A stretch of DNA of 64,000 bases from Bradyrhizobium sp. ORS 285. Its GTDB lineage: Bacteria; Pseudomonadota; Alphaproteobacteria; Rhizobiales; Xanthobacteraceae. Below the pieces are notes generated by a model, which saw only the letters and a program-made list of their open reading frames with translations, was not told the origin of the DNA and ran no database searches. The stretch covers positions 4,051,001 through 4,115,000 of the forward strand of contig NZ_LT859959.1 in NCBI RefSeq assembly GCF_900176205.1, written 5' to 3'. This document shows positions 45,294 to 53,680 of this stretch, piece by piece (position 1 is the first letter of the stretch; the number at the start of each line of letters is the position of its first letter). The translations under genes were made by a program, and so were the position numbers.

Positions 45294-45716
45294 TCACGCT
45301 TTGCTCGGTCTCCGTGTTCTGCGGGGACGGCGCGGCCGTCTCGTCTCCCCTCCCCCTTGCGGGGAGGGGTCGGGGGTGGGGGTCCACGCGCACTGAATTT
45401 CGTGAAGCCCGCCTTCAATGTTGCCAAGCACGTCGTTGTTCCAGAATCGAAGAACGCGATAACCAGCAGCTTCGATTTGCTTGGTGCGAGCAGCGTCTTC
45501 TTCTTTCCGCCAATCATGCTGGCCACCATCGACTTCGATTACCAGTTTTGCTTTGCGACTGACGAAGTCGACGATGAAGGGACCAATCTGCGCCTGACGA
45601 CGGAAGTGAGAGCCGGCCAGCTTGAGGTCGTGGCGAAGATGTTGCCAGAGGACTCTCTCGGCGTCAGTGGGCTCGGCGCGCATACGCTGCGCGAAAGATC
45701 GTCGGGCGTCATCCAT
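45294..45716 (-). CDS. DUF559 endonuclease-like protein inside an inverted-repeat cassette
   Basis: 140 residues. The DUF559 core (1-108) is related in fold to very-short-patch repair and other PD-(D/E)xK nucleases: RAEPTDAERVLWQHLRHDLKLAGSHFRRQ, then IVDFVSRKAKLVIEVDGGQH (D50, E61, D63, H67) and the C-terminal GYRVLRFWNNDVL. From residue ~110 on, the tail (AWTPTPDPSPQGGGE) is encoded by the left 44-bp inverted repeat, and the last ~16 residues by DNA beyond it. Convergent with gcrA; the gene sits wholly between the two repeats except for its 3' tail. Confidence 0.85.
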   Translation of the reverse strand: MDDARRSFAQRMRAEPTDAERVLWQHLRHDLKLAGSHFRRQAQIGPFIVDFVSRKAKLVIEVDGGQHDWRKEEDAARTKQIEAAGYRVLRFWNNDVLGNIEGGLHEIQCAWTPTPDPSPQGGGETRRPRRPRRTRRPSKA

Positions 45717-45788
45717 GGCGTTCGATCTCACTAGCAGCGGGACTCGTGGACCCCCACCCCCGACCCCTCCCCGCAAGGGGGAGGGGAG
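45345..45788. mobile_element. DUF559 cassette bounded by perfect 44-bp inverted repeats
   Basis: The left arm (45345-45388) and right arm (45745-45788) are identical inverted copies over 44 bp. Each arm contains its own hairpin (CTCCCC..GGGGAG) and a GGTCGGGGGTGGGGGTCCACG inner half. The 356 bp between them is almost filled by the DUF559 gene. There is no transposase. I call it mobile-looking because of the perfect repeats and the single nuclease gene; movement is an inference. Confidence 0.6.
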
Positions 45789-45835
45789 CTCACTGTCCGG
45801 GCCGTACGAGCGATGTCCACAACTAACAGGTATCC

Positions 45836-46804
45836 CTACCCCAGCTTCCACCCCGCCTCCTGGGCAAACCGCTGGAAGAACTCCGGCTCGTAGGCCTGCT
45901 CCGGGGATTGCCGCACGCGCATGTCGAGCAGCTTGGCGTCCTCGCCGACCAGGATGCGCCATTGCTCGGCCTTCACGCCCTCGAGGATGATCTTCGCCGC
46001 CTGTGCGGCCGTCGTCGGCGCATCCTCGAGGAAGCTGCGGGCGCGTTCGCGGGCGGCGTTCTGGATGTCCTGATCGCTCATCGCTGAGACGTCGATGCCC
46101 ATGCCCTTCATGCGCTGGCGGGCCTGGGCGAGCTCGGTCTCGCTGAGCTCGTCGGAGGCGCCGCCGCTCTGCACCTTGCGTGAGTTCGAGACGATCGAGG
46201 TGCCGATGTGGCCGGGCATCACCACCGAGCATTTGATGTGCGGGGCGTTGAGGCGGAGATCGTTGATCAGCGCTTCCGTAAAACCCTTCACGGCGAATTT
46301 CGCGGCGCTGTAGGCGGTGTGCGAGACGCCCATGCCGACCGAGGCCCAGAAGCCGTTGACGCTCGACGTGTTGACGATGTGGGCCTCGTCGGCCTTCAGC
46401 AGCATCGGCAGGAAGGTGCGGACGCCGAGATAGACGCCGCCCCAGCAGATGTTGAAGGTGCGCTCCCACTGCTCGCGGCTGTTGCTGAACAGGCTGCCGC
46501 CGCCGCCGATGCCGGCATTATTGAACAGCAGATGGATCTTGTCGGTCGCCTGCTGCTCGGCGAGCTCATCGCGGAAACGCTGCAGCTGCGCCTCGATCGA
46601 GACGTCGGCGACGTGCGTGGTGACGCGCAGGCCCTGCGGCAGCCCATCGGCCTCGCACAGCCGCCTGGTCTCGGCCATCGCCTCGGTCGAGATGTCGCAC
46701 ATCGCGACGTTGCAGCCCTCGGCAACGAGCTGTCGGGCGAGCTCGCGGCCCATGCCCGTGCCGCCTCCGGTGATCACGGCGGTCCTGCCGGCGAAATCCT
46801 TCAT
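45836..46804 (-). CDS. Short-chain dehydrogenase/reductase
   Basis: 322-residue classical SDR. NAD(P)-binding TGGGTGMGRELA, structural NNAGIG, catalytic Ser in NTSSVNGFW and the YSAAK motif (Y..K) are present. The extra C-terminal ~60 residues (AARERARSFLEDAPTTAAQAAKIILEGVKAEQWRILVGEDA) place it among the longer SDRs often linked to cyclic ketone or alkane-type degradation. The substrate is unknown. Confidence 0.9.
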   Translation of the reverse strand: MKDFAGRTAVITGGGTGMGRELARQLVAEGCNVAMCDISTEAMAETRRLCEADGLPQGLRVTTHVADVSIEAQLQRFRDELAEQQATDKIHLLFNNAGIGGGGSLFSNSREQWERTFNICWGGVYLGVRTFLPMLLKADEAHIVNTSSVNGFWASVGMGVSHTAYSAAKFAVKGFTEALINDLRLNAPHIKCSVVMPGHIGTSIVSNSRKVQSGGASDELSETELAQARQRMKGMGIDVSAMSDQDIQNAARERARSFLEDAPTTAAQAAKIILEGVKAEQWRILVGEDAKLLDMRVRQSPEQAYEPEFFQRFAQEAGWKLG

Positions 46805-47020
46805 CGACGTCTGTCCTTCCCTGTGGCCGGCGCGACAGCCGGCGACCTGCTCGTTCTCTTCGCGGAACGCGCGCCGAGCTTAGGGCGTTTGCCGGACAAG
46901 ACCAGAGAAGATGTCGCGGTCGACGTTGCAACGCACCACCGAAAAGACTCATCTCCCGGTTGAACCGCGCGCGATCGCCTCCGACATATTCCATGGGGAG
47001 GCAGGCTCGAGGAGGTTCGC

Positions 47021-47176
47021 ATGGCGTACCAACAGGGGCACTGGCAGGACGAGAGCTGGCACGACACGATGGTCGACCAGGTCGTCGCCGACAACGGCGC
47101 TTATGTCACAGGCTGGACGATCTCAGGAATTGCGGTGATCGGCACCATCGTCGCCGTGTGGCTGCTCGGGATCTGA
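47021..47176 (+). CDS. Small single-helix membrane protein
   Basis: 51 residues: a polar, His/Trp-containing start (MAYQQGHWQDESWHDT) and a C-terminal membrane helix (GWTISGIAVIGTIVAVWLLGI). GAGGAGG lies 5 bp before the ATG, and the frame uses GC-rich third positions. No family is recognised. It is transcribed away from the SDR gene. Confidence 0.62.
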   Translation: MAYQQGHWQDESWHDTMVDQVVADNGAYVTGWTISGIAVIGTIVAVWLLGI

Positions 47177-47254
47177 CCAGCGCGACGCGCTTCATCATGA
47201 CGTGGCGGGCCGCGCCAAGCGTGGCTTCGCTGCCGTGTGCGCCGCTCTTTCCTC

Positions 47255-47331
47255 CGTCATTGCGAGCGCAGCGAAACAATCCAGAGTCCCGCCCACAGCC
47301 CCTGGATTGCGTCGCTGCGCTCGCAATGACG
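47255..47331. repeat. Dispersed palindromic repeat, family 2 copy b
   Basis: Bounded by CGTCATTGCGAG (47255-47266) and CTCGCAATGACG (47320-47331), with internal AACAATCCAGAG / CCTGGATTG arms. Matches the copy at 38677-38758. Confidence 0.88.
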
Positions 47332-47397
47332 TGGGGAGAGCCCACGGTCTCGCAGTAGCTTGGCGCTCGGAACAAAGTTCTCACAACCGTCATGCGC

Positions 47398-47412
47398 GCA
47401 CATACCGGGTGA
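47398..47412 (+). promoter_or_regulatory. Possible NtrC-type enhancer site
   Basis: GCAC-ATACCGG-GTGA has the GCAC-N7-GTGC spacing of NtrC half-sites with one mismatch. It lies about 165 bp upstream of the RpoN promoter at 47575, a normal enhancer distance. A single weak site is only suggestive. Confidence 0.35.
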
Positions 47413-47574
47413 CTTTCCGAAGGTCTCGCGAGCCTGAACTCGTTGCATACAATTGAAGTTGATTGATTAAAATATAGGCGAAAATTTGCTCACGCCGCTC
47501 GTTGCCCACATTGGAAGCAATCTTAAAGCTAAGTGACTTCAGTAGCTTAGCTCCTCTGCCCGACCGAAAGTCCC

Positions 47575-47589
47575 TGGCACGAAGCTTGC
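47575..47589 (+). promoter_or_regulatory. RpoN (sigma-54) promoter of the transporter/biuret hydrolase operon
   Basis: TGGCACGAAGCTTGC is an exact match to the -24/-12 consensus TGGCACG-N4-TTGC, with GG and GC 12 bp apart. The predicted start is near 47601, about 67 nt before the ATG at 47668. Confidence 0.85.
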
Positions 47590-47667
47590 GATCTCCCTTT
47601 CCGAGGCGGCGCCGCGACGGTGAAGCCGAGAGGCGCGGGCGCGACAGCCCGCCGAGGGAGCACACCA

Positions 47668-48777
47668 ATGGACTTTGGCAGGATTTCACGACGGCATCTG
47701 TTGCAGGGTGGCGCGGCGCTGACGCTCGGCGCAGCCGCGGGCCTGCGGCCGGCCTTCGCAGCCGATACGACGATCGGCTTCATCTATGTCGGCTCGCGCG
47801 ACGACTACGGCTACAACCAGGCGCATGCGCAGGGCGCGGCCGCACTGAAGAAGCTGCCCGGGCTGAAGGTCATCGAAGAGGAGAAGGTGCCGGAGACCGA
47901 CGCGGTCGAGAAGACGATCGAGTCGATGATCAATCTGGACGGCGCCAGCCTGCTGTTCCCGACCTCGTTCGGCTACTACAATCCGCACATGATCAAGATG
48001 GCCAACAAGTACCCGAAGCTGCGCTTCGAGCACTGCGGCGGCCTGTGGAGCGAGAAGGATCCGAAGAACGCCGGGTCCTATTTCGGCTACATCGACGAGG
48101 CGCAATATCTGTCCGGCATCGTCGCGGGCTACACCAGCAAGAGCGGCAAGCTCGGCTTCGTCGCCGCAAAGCCGATCCCGCAGGTGCTGCGCAATATCAA
48201 CGCCTTCACCCTCGGCGCGCAGCTCGCCAATCCCAAGGCGACCACGCAGGTGATCTTCACCGGCGACTGGTCGATGCCGGTCAAGGAGGCCGAGGCCACC
48301 AACAGCCTGATCGACCAGGGTGTCGACGTGCTGACCTGCCATGTCGACGGTCCGAAGACGATGGTCGAGAACGCGGCGCGCCGCGGCGCCTTCGTGACCG
48401 GCTATCACGTCAACCAGTCGCCGCTGGCGCCGAAGGCGTATCTGACCGGCGCCGAGTGGAATTGGGAAGCGCTGTATCCGAAGTTCGTCAAGATGCTGGC
48501 GGCCGGTGAGAGCATTCCGAACTTCTATCGCGGCGGACTCAAGGAAGAGCTGGTGAAGGTGTCGCCCTACGGCGAGGCCGTCTCGGAGCAGGCGCGCAAG
48601 CATGCCGACGAGATCAAGGCCAAATTCCTCGGCGACGGCTATACGATCTTCAAGGGCCCGATCAAGGACAACAAGGGCAACACGGTGATCACCGCGGGCA
48701 CCGAGCGCGGCCAGAAAGATCCCGAGCTCGAGAAGATGGACTATCTGGTCGAGGGCGTGATCGGAGCGACGTCGTGA
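47668..48777 (+). CDS. BMP-family ABC transporter substrate-binding protein
   Basis: 369 residues with a twin-arginine-like signal (ISRRHLLQGGAALTLGAAAGLRPAFA, cleavage near residue 31). The mature part is a basic-membrane-protein (BMP/Med) binding protein: TIGFIYVGSRDDYGYNQAHAQGAAAL, FGYIDEAQYLSGIVAGYTSKSGKLGFV and NVHxD-like TCHVDGPKTMVENAARRG. The family binds nucleosides, purines and related N-heterocycles. It is first gene of the operon and overlaps the next gene by 4 bp. The start at 47668 is set by the signal peptide. Confidence 0.93.
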   Translation: MDFGRISRRHLLQGGAALTLGAAAGLRPAFAADTTIGFIYVGSRDDYGYNQAHAQGAAALKKLPGLKVIEEEKVPETDAVEKTIESMINLDGASLLFPTSFGYYNPHMIKMANKYPKLRFEHCGGLWSEKDPKNAGSYFGYIDEAQYLSGIVAGYTSKSGKLGFVAAKPIPQVLRNINAFTLGAQLANPKATTQVIFTGDWSMPVKEAEATNSLIDQGVDVLTCHVDGPKTMVENAARRGAFVTGYHVNQSPLAPKAYLTGAEWNWEALYPKFVKMLAAGESIPNFYRGGLKEELVKVSPYGEAVSEQARKHADEIKAKFLGDGYTIFKGPIKDNKGNTVITAGTERGQKDPELEKMDYLVEGVIGATS

Positions 48778-49883
48778 CAACAGAGGCGGCCGATACGGTT
48801 GATGCGGCCGCCATCGCGCCGGCCGCCGACGCAGGTTTTCTGCAACGCTACGGCGCGAGCATTGAGTACATATTGATCCCGGGCGCGGCGCTGGTCGCCG
48901 CGCTCCTGGTATTTGGTGGGTTCGTGGCGCTGTTCGGCAAGAACCCGCTCGATCTCTATTGGTACATGTATTACGGCGCGTTCGGCACCTGGTTCTCCTG
49001 GCAGAACACGCTGAGCCGCGCCGCGCCGCTGATCCTGACCGCGCTGTGCACCGCCCTGCCCGCGCAATTGGGCATGGTGATCATCGGCGGCGAAGGCGCG
49101 CTCTTGATCGGCGCGCTGTCGGCGACGTCGGTCGCGCTGGCGCTGCAGGGCATGCCGCCGCTCGTCGTTCAGGTCGCGATGGTGATCGCCGGCATGACCG
49201 GCGGCGGATTGTGGATTTTGCTGTCGGGTGGACTGCGCCAGTATCGCGGAGTGAATGAGACGATCTCCAGCCTGCTGCTGGTCTACATTGCGCTCGCCAT
49301 CCTCAACCATCTCGTCGAAGGCGTGATGCGCGATCCGGCGAGCCTCAACAAGCCGTCGACGCGCGAGATCGGCGCCGCCAACATGATCGGCACCATCCCC
49401 GGCACCGACGTGCATTGGGGCCTGGTGTTCGGGCTAATCCTGGCGATCGCGTCCTACGTGCTGATCTATCACACCACCTTCGGCTTCGCCGCGCGCGTCG
49501 CCGGCGGCAACATCCGCGCCGCCAAGATCGTCGGCCTCTCCGTCGGCAAGCTGATCCTGACCGTGTGCTTCCTCGCCGGTGCCTGTGCCGGCCTCGCCGG
49601 CATGGTCGAGGTTGCCGCCGTGCAGGGCCGCACTAATGCCAACCTCGCGGTCGGCTACGGCTTCACCGGCATTCTCGTGGCGTTCCTGGCGCGGCAAAAT
49701 CCGCTGGCGATCGTCCCCGTGGCGATCCTGCTCGGCGGCATCAATGCCTCCGGTGGCCTGTTGCAGCGCCGGCTCGGCCTGCCCGATGCCTCCGTGCTGG
49801 TGCTGCAAGGGATCATCTTCATCTCGGTGCTGGCGAGCGACGCGCTCTACGGGCGCATCGGGTTTCTGAAAGGAAAGTCCTGA
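48774..49883 (+). CDS. ABC transporter permease 1 (BMP/nucleoside type)
   Basis: 369-residue inner-membrane permease of the BPD_transp_2 family, with about ten helices and the conserved cytoplasmic block GFAARVAGGNIRAAKIVGLSVGKLIL. It starts with a GTG that overlaps the binding-protein stop. The N-terminal ~30 residues (EAADTVDAAAIAPAADAGF) are a soluble extension. It works as a heterodimer with the following permease. Confidence 0.92.
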   Translation: MTTEAADTVDAAAIAPAADAGFLQRYGASIEYILIPGAALVAALLVFGGFVALFGKNPLDLYWYMYYGAFGTWFSWQNTLSRAAPLILTALCTALPAQLGMVIIGGEGALLIGALSATSVALALQGMPPLVVQVAMVIAGMTGGGLWILLSGGLRQYRGVNETISSLLLVYIALAILNHLVEGVMRDPASLNKPSTREIGAANMIGTIPGTDVHWGLVFGLILAIASYVLIYHTTFGFAARVAGGNIRAAKIVGLSVGKLILTVCFLAGACAGLAGMVEVAAVQGRTNANLAVGYGFTGILVAFLARQNPLAIVPVAILLGGINASGGLLQRRLGLPDASVLVLQGIIFISVLASDALYGRIGFLKGKS

Positions 49884-49886
49884 GCC

Positions 49887-50813
49887 ATGGCTGACGGCAA
49901 TATCGGGCTCTGGACGGTCCCGCTCGCGGTGCTCGGCGGCGCCATCCGCGTCTCCACGCCCTTCCTGTTCGTCAGTCTCGGCGAATGCATCACCGAGCGC
50001 TCGGGCCGCATCAATCTCGGCCTGGAGGGCACGCTGGTGATGGGCGCGATGAGCGCCTATGGCATCTCCTATCTCTCGGGCTCGCCTTGGCTCGGCGTGC
50101 TCGCCGCCGGCCTCACCGGAGCGCTATTAGGCGCGCTGCATGCCGGCATCTGCTCGCTGCCGCGCGTCAACGACGTCGCGGTGGGAATCTCCTTGATGCT
50201 GTTCGGCACCGGCCTCGCCTTCTTCCTCGGCAAGCCGCTGATCGAGCCGACCGCGGCGCGGCTGCCGGCGATCGATTTCGGCTGGTGGAGCGACGTGCCG
50301 CAGGTGCGCGCCGCGCTGCGCATCAACGTGCTGTTCCTGATCGGCGTCATCCTCGCGCCAATCCTGTTCTGGGCATTCAAGACCACGCGCTGGGGTCTCC
50401 TCATCCGCACCGCCGGCGAGAGCGCCGATGCGGCGCGCGCGATGGGGCATTCGGTGCTGGCGATCCGGCTCCGCGCCACCATGGCCGGCGGCTTTCTCGC
50501 CGGCATCGGCGGCTCGTTCCTGTCGCTGTTCTATCCCGGCAGTTGGAACGAAGGACTCTCCTCGGGCCAAGGCATCACCGCGGTCGCGCTCGTCATCTTC
50601 GCGCGCTGGGATCCGATGCTGTGCCTGTGGGCCTCGCTCGCCTTCGGCGGTGCTGCCGCGCTTGGACCTGCGCTGCAATCGGTCGGCGTCACCTCCGGCT
50701 ATCATCTGTTCAACGCCGCGCCCTACATCCTGACGCTTCTCATCATGGTCATCACCTGCTCGCCGAAGCGCACCCTCAGCGGCGCGCCGGCCGAGCTGTC
50801 CATCACCCGATGA
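49887..50813 (+). CDS. ABC transporter permease 2 (BMP/nucleoside type)
   Basis: 308-residue partner permease. It begins with the characteristic LGECITERSGRINLGLEGTLVMGAMSAYG and has the later loop IRTAGESADAARAMGHSVLAIRLRATMAGGFLAGIGGSFLSL. The ATG is 3 bp after the stop of permease 1. A 199-bp gap holding a family 1 repeat separates it from the biuret hydrolase gene. Confidence 0.92.
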   Translation: MADGNIGLWTVPLAVLGGAIRVSTPFLFVSLGECITERSGRINLGLEGTLVMGAMSAYGISYLSGSPWLGVLAAGLTGALLGALHAGICSLPRVNDVAVGISLMLFGTGLAFFLGKPLIEPTAARLPAIDFGWWSDVPQVRAALRINVLFLIGVILAPILFWAFKTTRWGLLIRTAGESADAARAMGHSVLAIRLRATMAGGFLAGIGGSFLSLFYPGSWNEGLSSGQGITAVALVIFARWDPMLCLWASLAFGGAAALGPALQSVGVTSGYHLFNAAPYILTLLIMVITCSPKRTLSGAPAELSITR

Positions 50814-50860
50814 TGAAAGCCGGCGATGCGAAGGACGTTGAAGCAGCTAATCTTCGCGCG

Positions 50861-50988
50861 GCCATCCTTCGAGACGGCCGCCTGCGGCGGCCTCCTCAGG
50901 ATGAGGAGTCTTTGCGCGGCGACCGGCCAACCAAACCCTCATGGTGAGGAGCGTCGCCCTTGCGACGCGTCTCGAACCATGAGGCCCC
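50861..50988. repeat. Dispersed palindromic repeat, family 1 copy d (inside an operon)
   Basis: Contains CCATCCTTCGAGACGGCCGC, GGCCTCCTCAGGATGAGG, CCTCATGGTGAGGAGCGTCG and GTCTCGAACCATGAGGCCCC. It lies between permease 2 and the biuret hydrolase gene, which otherwise belong to one same-direction gene set, so it should be transcribed into the operon mRNA as a strong structure. Confidence 0.85.
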
Positions 50989-51012
50989 AGACGATTTGAC
51001 GGGAGTTTGACC

Positions 51013-51696
51013 ATGACCCAGCGCACCATCCGCTCCGAGCCCTATGCCTGGCCGTACAACGGCGATCTGCGTCCTGAGAACACGGCGCTGATCGTGATCG
51101 ACATGCAGACCGATTTCTGCGGCGTCGGCGGCTATGTCGACAAGATGGGTTATGACCTCTCACTGACCCGCGCGCCGATCGAGCCAATCAAGAAGCTGCT
51201 CGCCGTGATGCGCGCGCAGGGCTTTTGCATCATCCACACCCGCGAGGGCCACCGCACCGATCTCTCCGACCTGCCCGCCAACAAGCGCTGGCGCTCGCAG
51301 CAGATCGGCGCGGGCATCGGCGATCCCGGCCCGTGCGGCCGCATCCTGGTGCGCGGCGAACCGGGCTGGGAGATCATTCCGGATCTCGCGCCCCTGCCCG
51401 GCGAGATCATCATCGACAAGCCCGGCAAGGGCTCGTTCTGCGCCACCGACCTCGAGCTGATCCTGCGCCTCAAGGGCATCCAGAACATCGTGCTGACCGG
51501 CATCACCACCGATGTCTGCGTCCACACCACGATGCGCGAGGGCAACGACCGCGGCTTCGAATGCGTGCTGCTGTCGGACTGCTGCGGCGCCACCGACAAA
51601 GGCAATCACGACCACGCGCTGAAGATGATCAAGATGCAGGGCGGCGTGTTCGGCGCGGTCGCGACCTCCTCCGCGCTGATCGAGGCGCTGTCGTGA
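51013..51696 (+). CDS. biuH: Biuret hydrolase (isochorismatase-like cysteine hydrolase)
   Basis: 227 residues. From memory it is very close to the characterised Rhizobium leguminosarum biuret hydrolase, sharing [32 protein letters not shown] and [15 protein letters not shown]. The catalytic triad D30, K136 and C169 ([16 protein letters not shown]) keeps exactly the spacing of that enzyme's D36, K142, C175. It converts biuret to allophanate and ammonia. GGGAG precedes the ATG at 51013. It overlaps the ATPase gene by 4 bp (GTGA). No allophanate hydrolase gene is in the window. Confidence 0.87.
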   Translation: MTQRTIRSEPYAWPYNGDLRPENTALIVIDMQTDFCGVGGYVDKMGYDLSLTRAPIEPIKKLLAVMRAQGFCIIHTREGHRTDLSDLPANKRWRSQQIGAGIGDPGPCGRILVRGEPGWEIIPDLAPLPGEIIIDKPGKGSFCATDLELILRLKGIQNIVLTGITTDVCVHTTMREGNDRGFECVLLSDCCGATDKGNHDHALKMIKMQGGVFGAVATSSALIEALS

Positions 51697-53222
51697 TCGG
51701 CGACGATCCGACGCCCTCGGACGCGTTCGGCGTCGAGGCCATCGCGATGACGATGCGCTTCGGCGCGTTCACCGCGCTCGACAATGTCGAGCTGAAGGTG
51801 CGTCCCGGCTCGTTCCACGCACTGCTCGGCGAGAACGGCGCCGGCAAGTCGACGCTGGTCAAATGCATCATGGGCTACTATCGCCCGACCGAGGGAGACG
51901 TGCTGATCGCCGAACGCGCGCGCGCCATCGGCAATCCCAAGGACGCCCACGCGCTCGGCCTCGGCATGGTCTATCAGCACTTCACGCTGGTGCCGGCGAT
52001 GACGGTCGCGGAGAATTTGGTGCTGGCGCGCGACGACGTGCCTGCCGTGGTCAATTGGGCCAAAGAAAAGCAGGAGCTGCAGGCGTTCCTGTCGCGTATG
52101 CCGTTCCGTGTGCCGCTCGATGCCAAGGTCTCGGACATCTCCGCCGGCGAGCGGCAGAAATGCGAGATCCTCAAGCAGCTCTATCTCAAGCGCCGCTTCC
52201 TGATCCTGGACGAGCCGACCTCGGTGCTGACGCCCGGCGAGGCCGACGAGGTGCTGGGCATGCTGCGCAAGATGGTCGAGGCCGGCGAGCTGACCATCCT
52301 GATGATCACCCACAAGTTCCGCGAAGTGATGGCGTTTGCCGACGAGGTCACCATTCTCCGCCGAGGCAAGCTCGCGGGCCGGGGCAAGGTCTCCGAGCTG
52401 ACACCCGATGACATGGCGCGGATGATGATCGGCGCCGAGCAGCTCACGGTGCAGCCGTCGCGCACCGGCGAGGCCGGGAAAGTCCGGCTCGAGGTCGAGA
52501 AGCTGGTCGCGCGCGACGATGCGGGCGGGCTCGCCGTGCACGATCTGTCGCTCACCGTGCGCGCCGGGGAGATCGTCGGCATCGCCGGCGTCTCCGGTAA
52601 TGGCCAGCGCCAGCTGGTCGAGGTGCTGGCCGGCCAAGGCGAGGCCGAAAGCGGCGCGGTCAAGGTGTCGGGCGCGCCCTATTCCGCCACGCGCGAGGAG
52701 ATGCGCCGGCACAAGATGTCGCTGCTGCCCGAGGAGCCGCTGAAGAATGCCTGTGTCGGCGGCATGAGCGTCGCCGACAACATCGCGCTGCGGGAGTTCG
52801 ACCGCGCCCCGTTCGCCAGCGGCGGCTGGTGGCTCAACAAATCGGCGTTCCGCAAGGACGCGACCAGCAAGATCAACCGCTACAAGATCAAGACCCGCAC
52901 GCCGGACACGCCGATCTCGGCGCTGTCAGGCGGCAACGTGCAGCGCGCGGTGCTGGCGCGCGAGCTCGGCCATGACGTCGAGGTCCTGATCGCCGCCAAT
53001 CCCTGCTTCGGCCTCGACTTCGCGGCGGTCGCGCAGATCCACGCCGAGATCATGGCCGCCCGCAACCGCGGCGCCGCGGTGCTCTTGGTCAGCGAGGACC
53101 TCGATGAGCTGCTGGAGCTGTCGGACCGTCTGGTGGTGATGTTCCACGGTCAGCTGGTCTACGAGACCCGCGCCGACGAAGCCGATCTGACGGAGATCGG
53201 CCGGCACATGGCGGGGCATTGA
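51693..53222 (+). CDS. ABC transporter ATP-binding protein with two nucleotide-binding domains (BMP type)
   Basis: 509 residues, two fused ATPase domains as in nucleoside/BMP transporters. Domain 1: Walker [15 protein letters not shown], signature [12 protein letters not shown], Walker [12 protein letters not shown]. Domain 2: degenerate Walker [11 protein letters not shown], signature [15 protein letters not shown], and ANPCFGLDF in place of the usual DEP, as usual in the family, so it is probably a structural half-site. It starts at a GTG overlapping the biuret hydrolase stop, hence coupled to it, and powers the two permeases upstream. Confidence 0.93.
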   Translation: MIGDDPTPSDAFGVEAIAMTMRFGAFTALDNVELKVRPGSFHALLGENGAGKSTLVKCIMGYYRPTEGDVLIAERARAIGNPKDAHALGLGMVYQHFTLVPAMTVAENLVLARDDVPAVVNWAKEKQELQAFLSRMPFRVPLDAKVSDISAGERQKCEILKQLYLKRRFLILDEPTSVLTPGEADEVLGMLRKMVEAGELTILMITHKFREVMAFADEVTILRRGKLAGRGKVSELTPDDMARMMIGAEQLTVQPSRTGEAGKVRLEVEKLVARDDAGGLAVHDLSLTVRAGEIVGIAGVSGNGQRQLVEVLAGQGEAESGAVKVSGAPYSATREEMRRHKMSLLPEEPLKNACVGGMSVADNIALREFDRAPFASGGWWLNKSAFRKDATSKINRYKIKTRTPDTPISALSGGNVQRAVLARELGHDVEVLIAANPCFGLDFAAVAQIHAEIMAARNRGAAVLLVSEDLDELLELSDRLVVMFHGQLVYETRADEADLTEIGRHMAGH

Positions 53223-53313
53223 GGACGTGGTCCGTAGCTATGTAAATCGACGCCTCAGCCTTTCAGACTGCTATTGGCGTAGCTCGCTCGTTGCCCGTCA
53301 TTGCGAGCACAGA

Positions 53314-53473
53314 GCGTAGGGTGGGCAAAGGCGCCCTGCTCCGCTGCATCGACGCACGATGCTGCTGCGGCGCCGTGCCCACCATTCTCGACCGAGGGAC
53401 CGCGGTGGGCACGGCGCGCGATGGACCATGTCCGATCAACAGCATCGTGGGCGCGCCTTTGCCCACCCTACGC
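53314..53473. repeat. Inverted repeat, family 4
   Basis: Perfect 21-bp arms GCGTAGGGTGGGCAAAGGCG(C) at 53314-53334 and 53453-53473 in opposite orientation. Inside are further pairing pieces GTGCCCACC / GGTGGGCAC and TCGACGCACGATGCTG / CAGCATCGTG. The start of a family 2 repeat adjoins it at 53296. No gene is supported in 53223-53680. Confidence 0.82.
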
Positions 53474-53680
53474 CTCGTCGCGGTGAGCGCAGCGAGACTG
53501 CCCGACGCGAATGTCGGGACATTGCGCCGCACCTGGACAAACGACCTCAAGCTGTTGACGACTAATTCATCCCGCTGCGGTAACATGACCTTCGGCAGGC
53601 TTTGTTACGGCCAGTGGTTCGCGGCGCCTGCCGGCATTTTTCCTATTTTGTTTCAAACCTTTAAATCGCAGGTCGGCATC

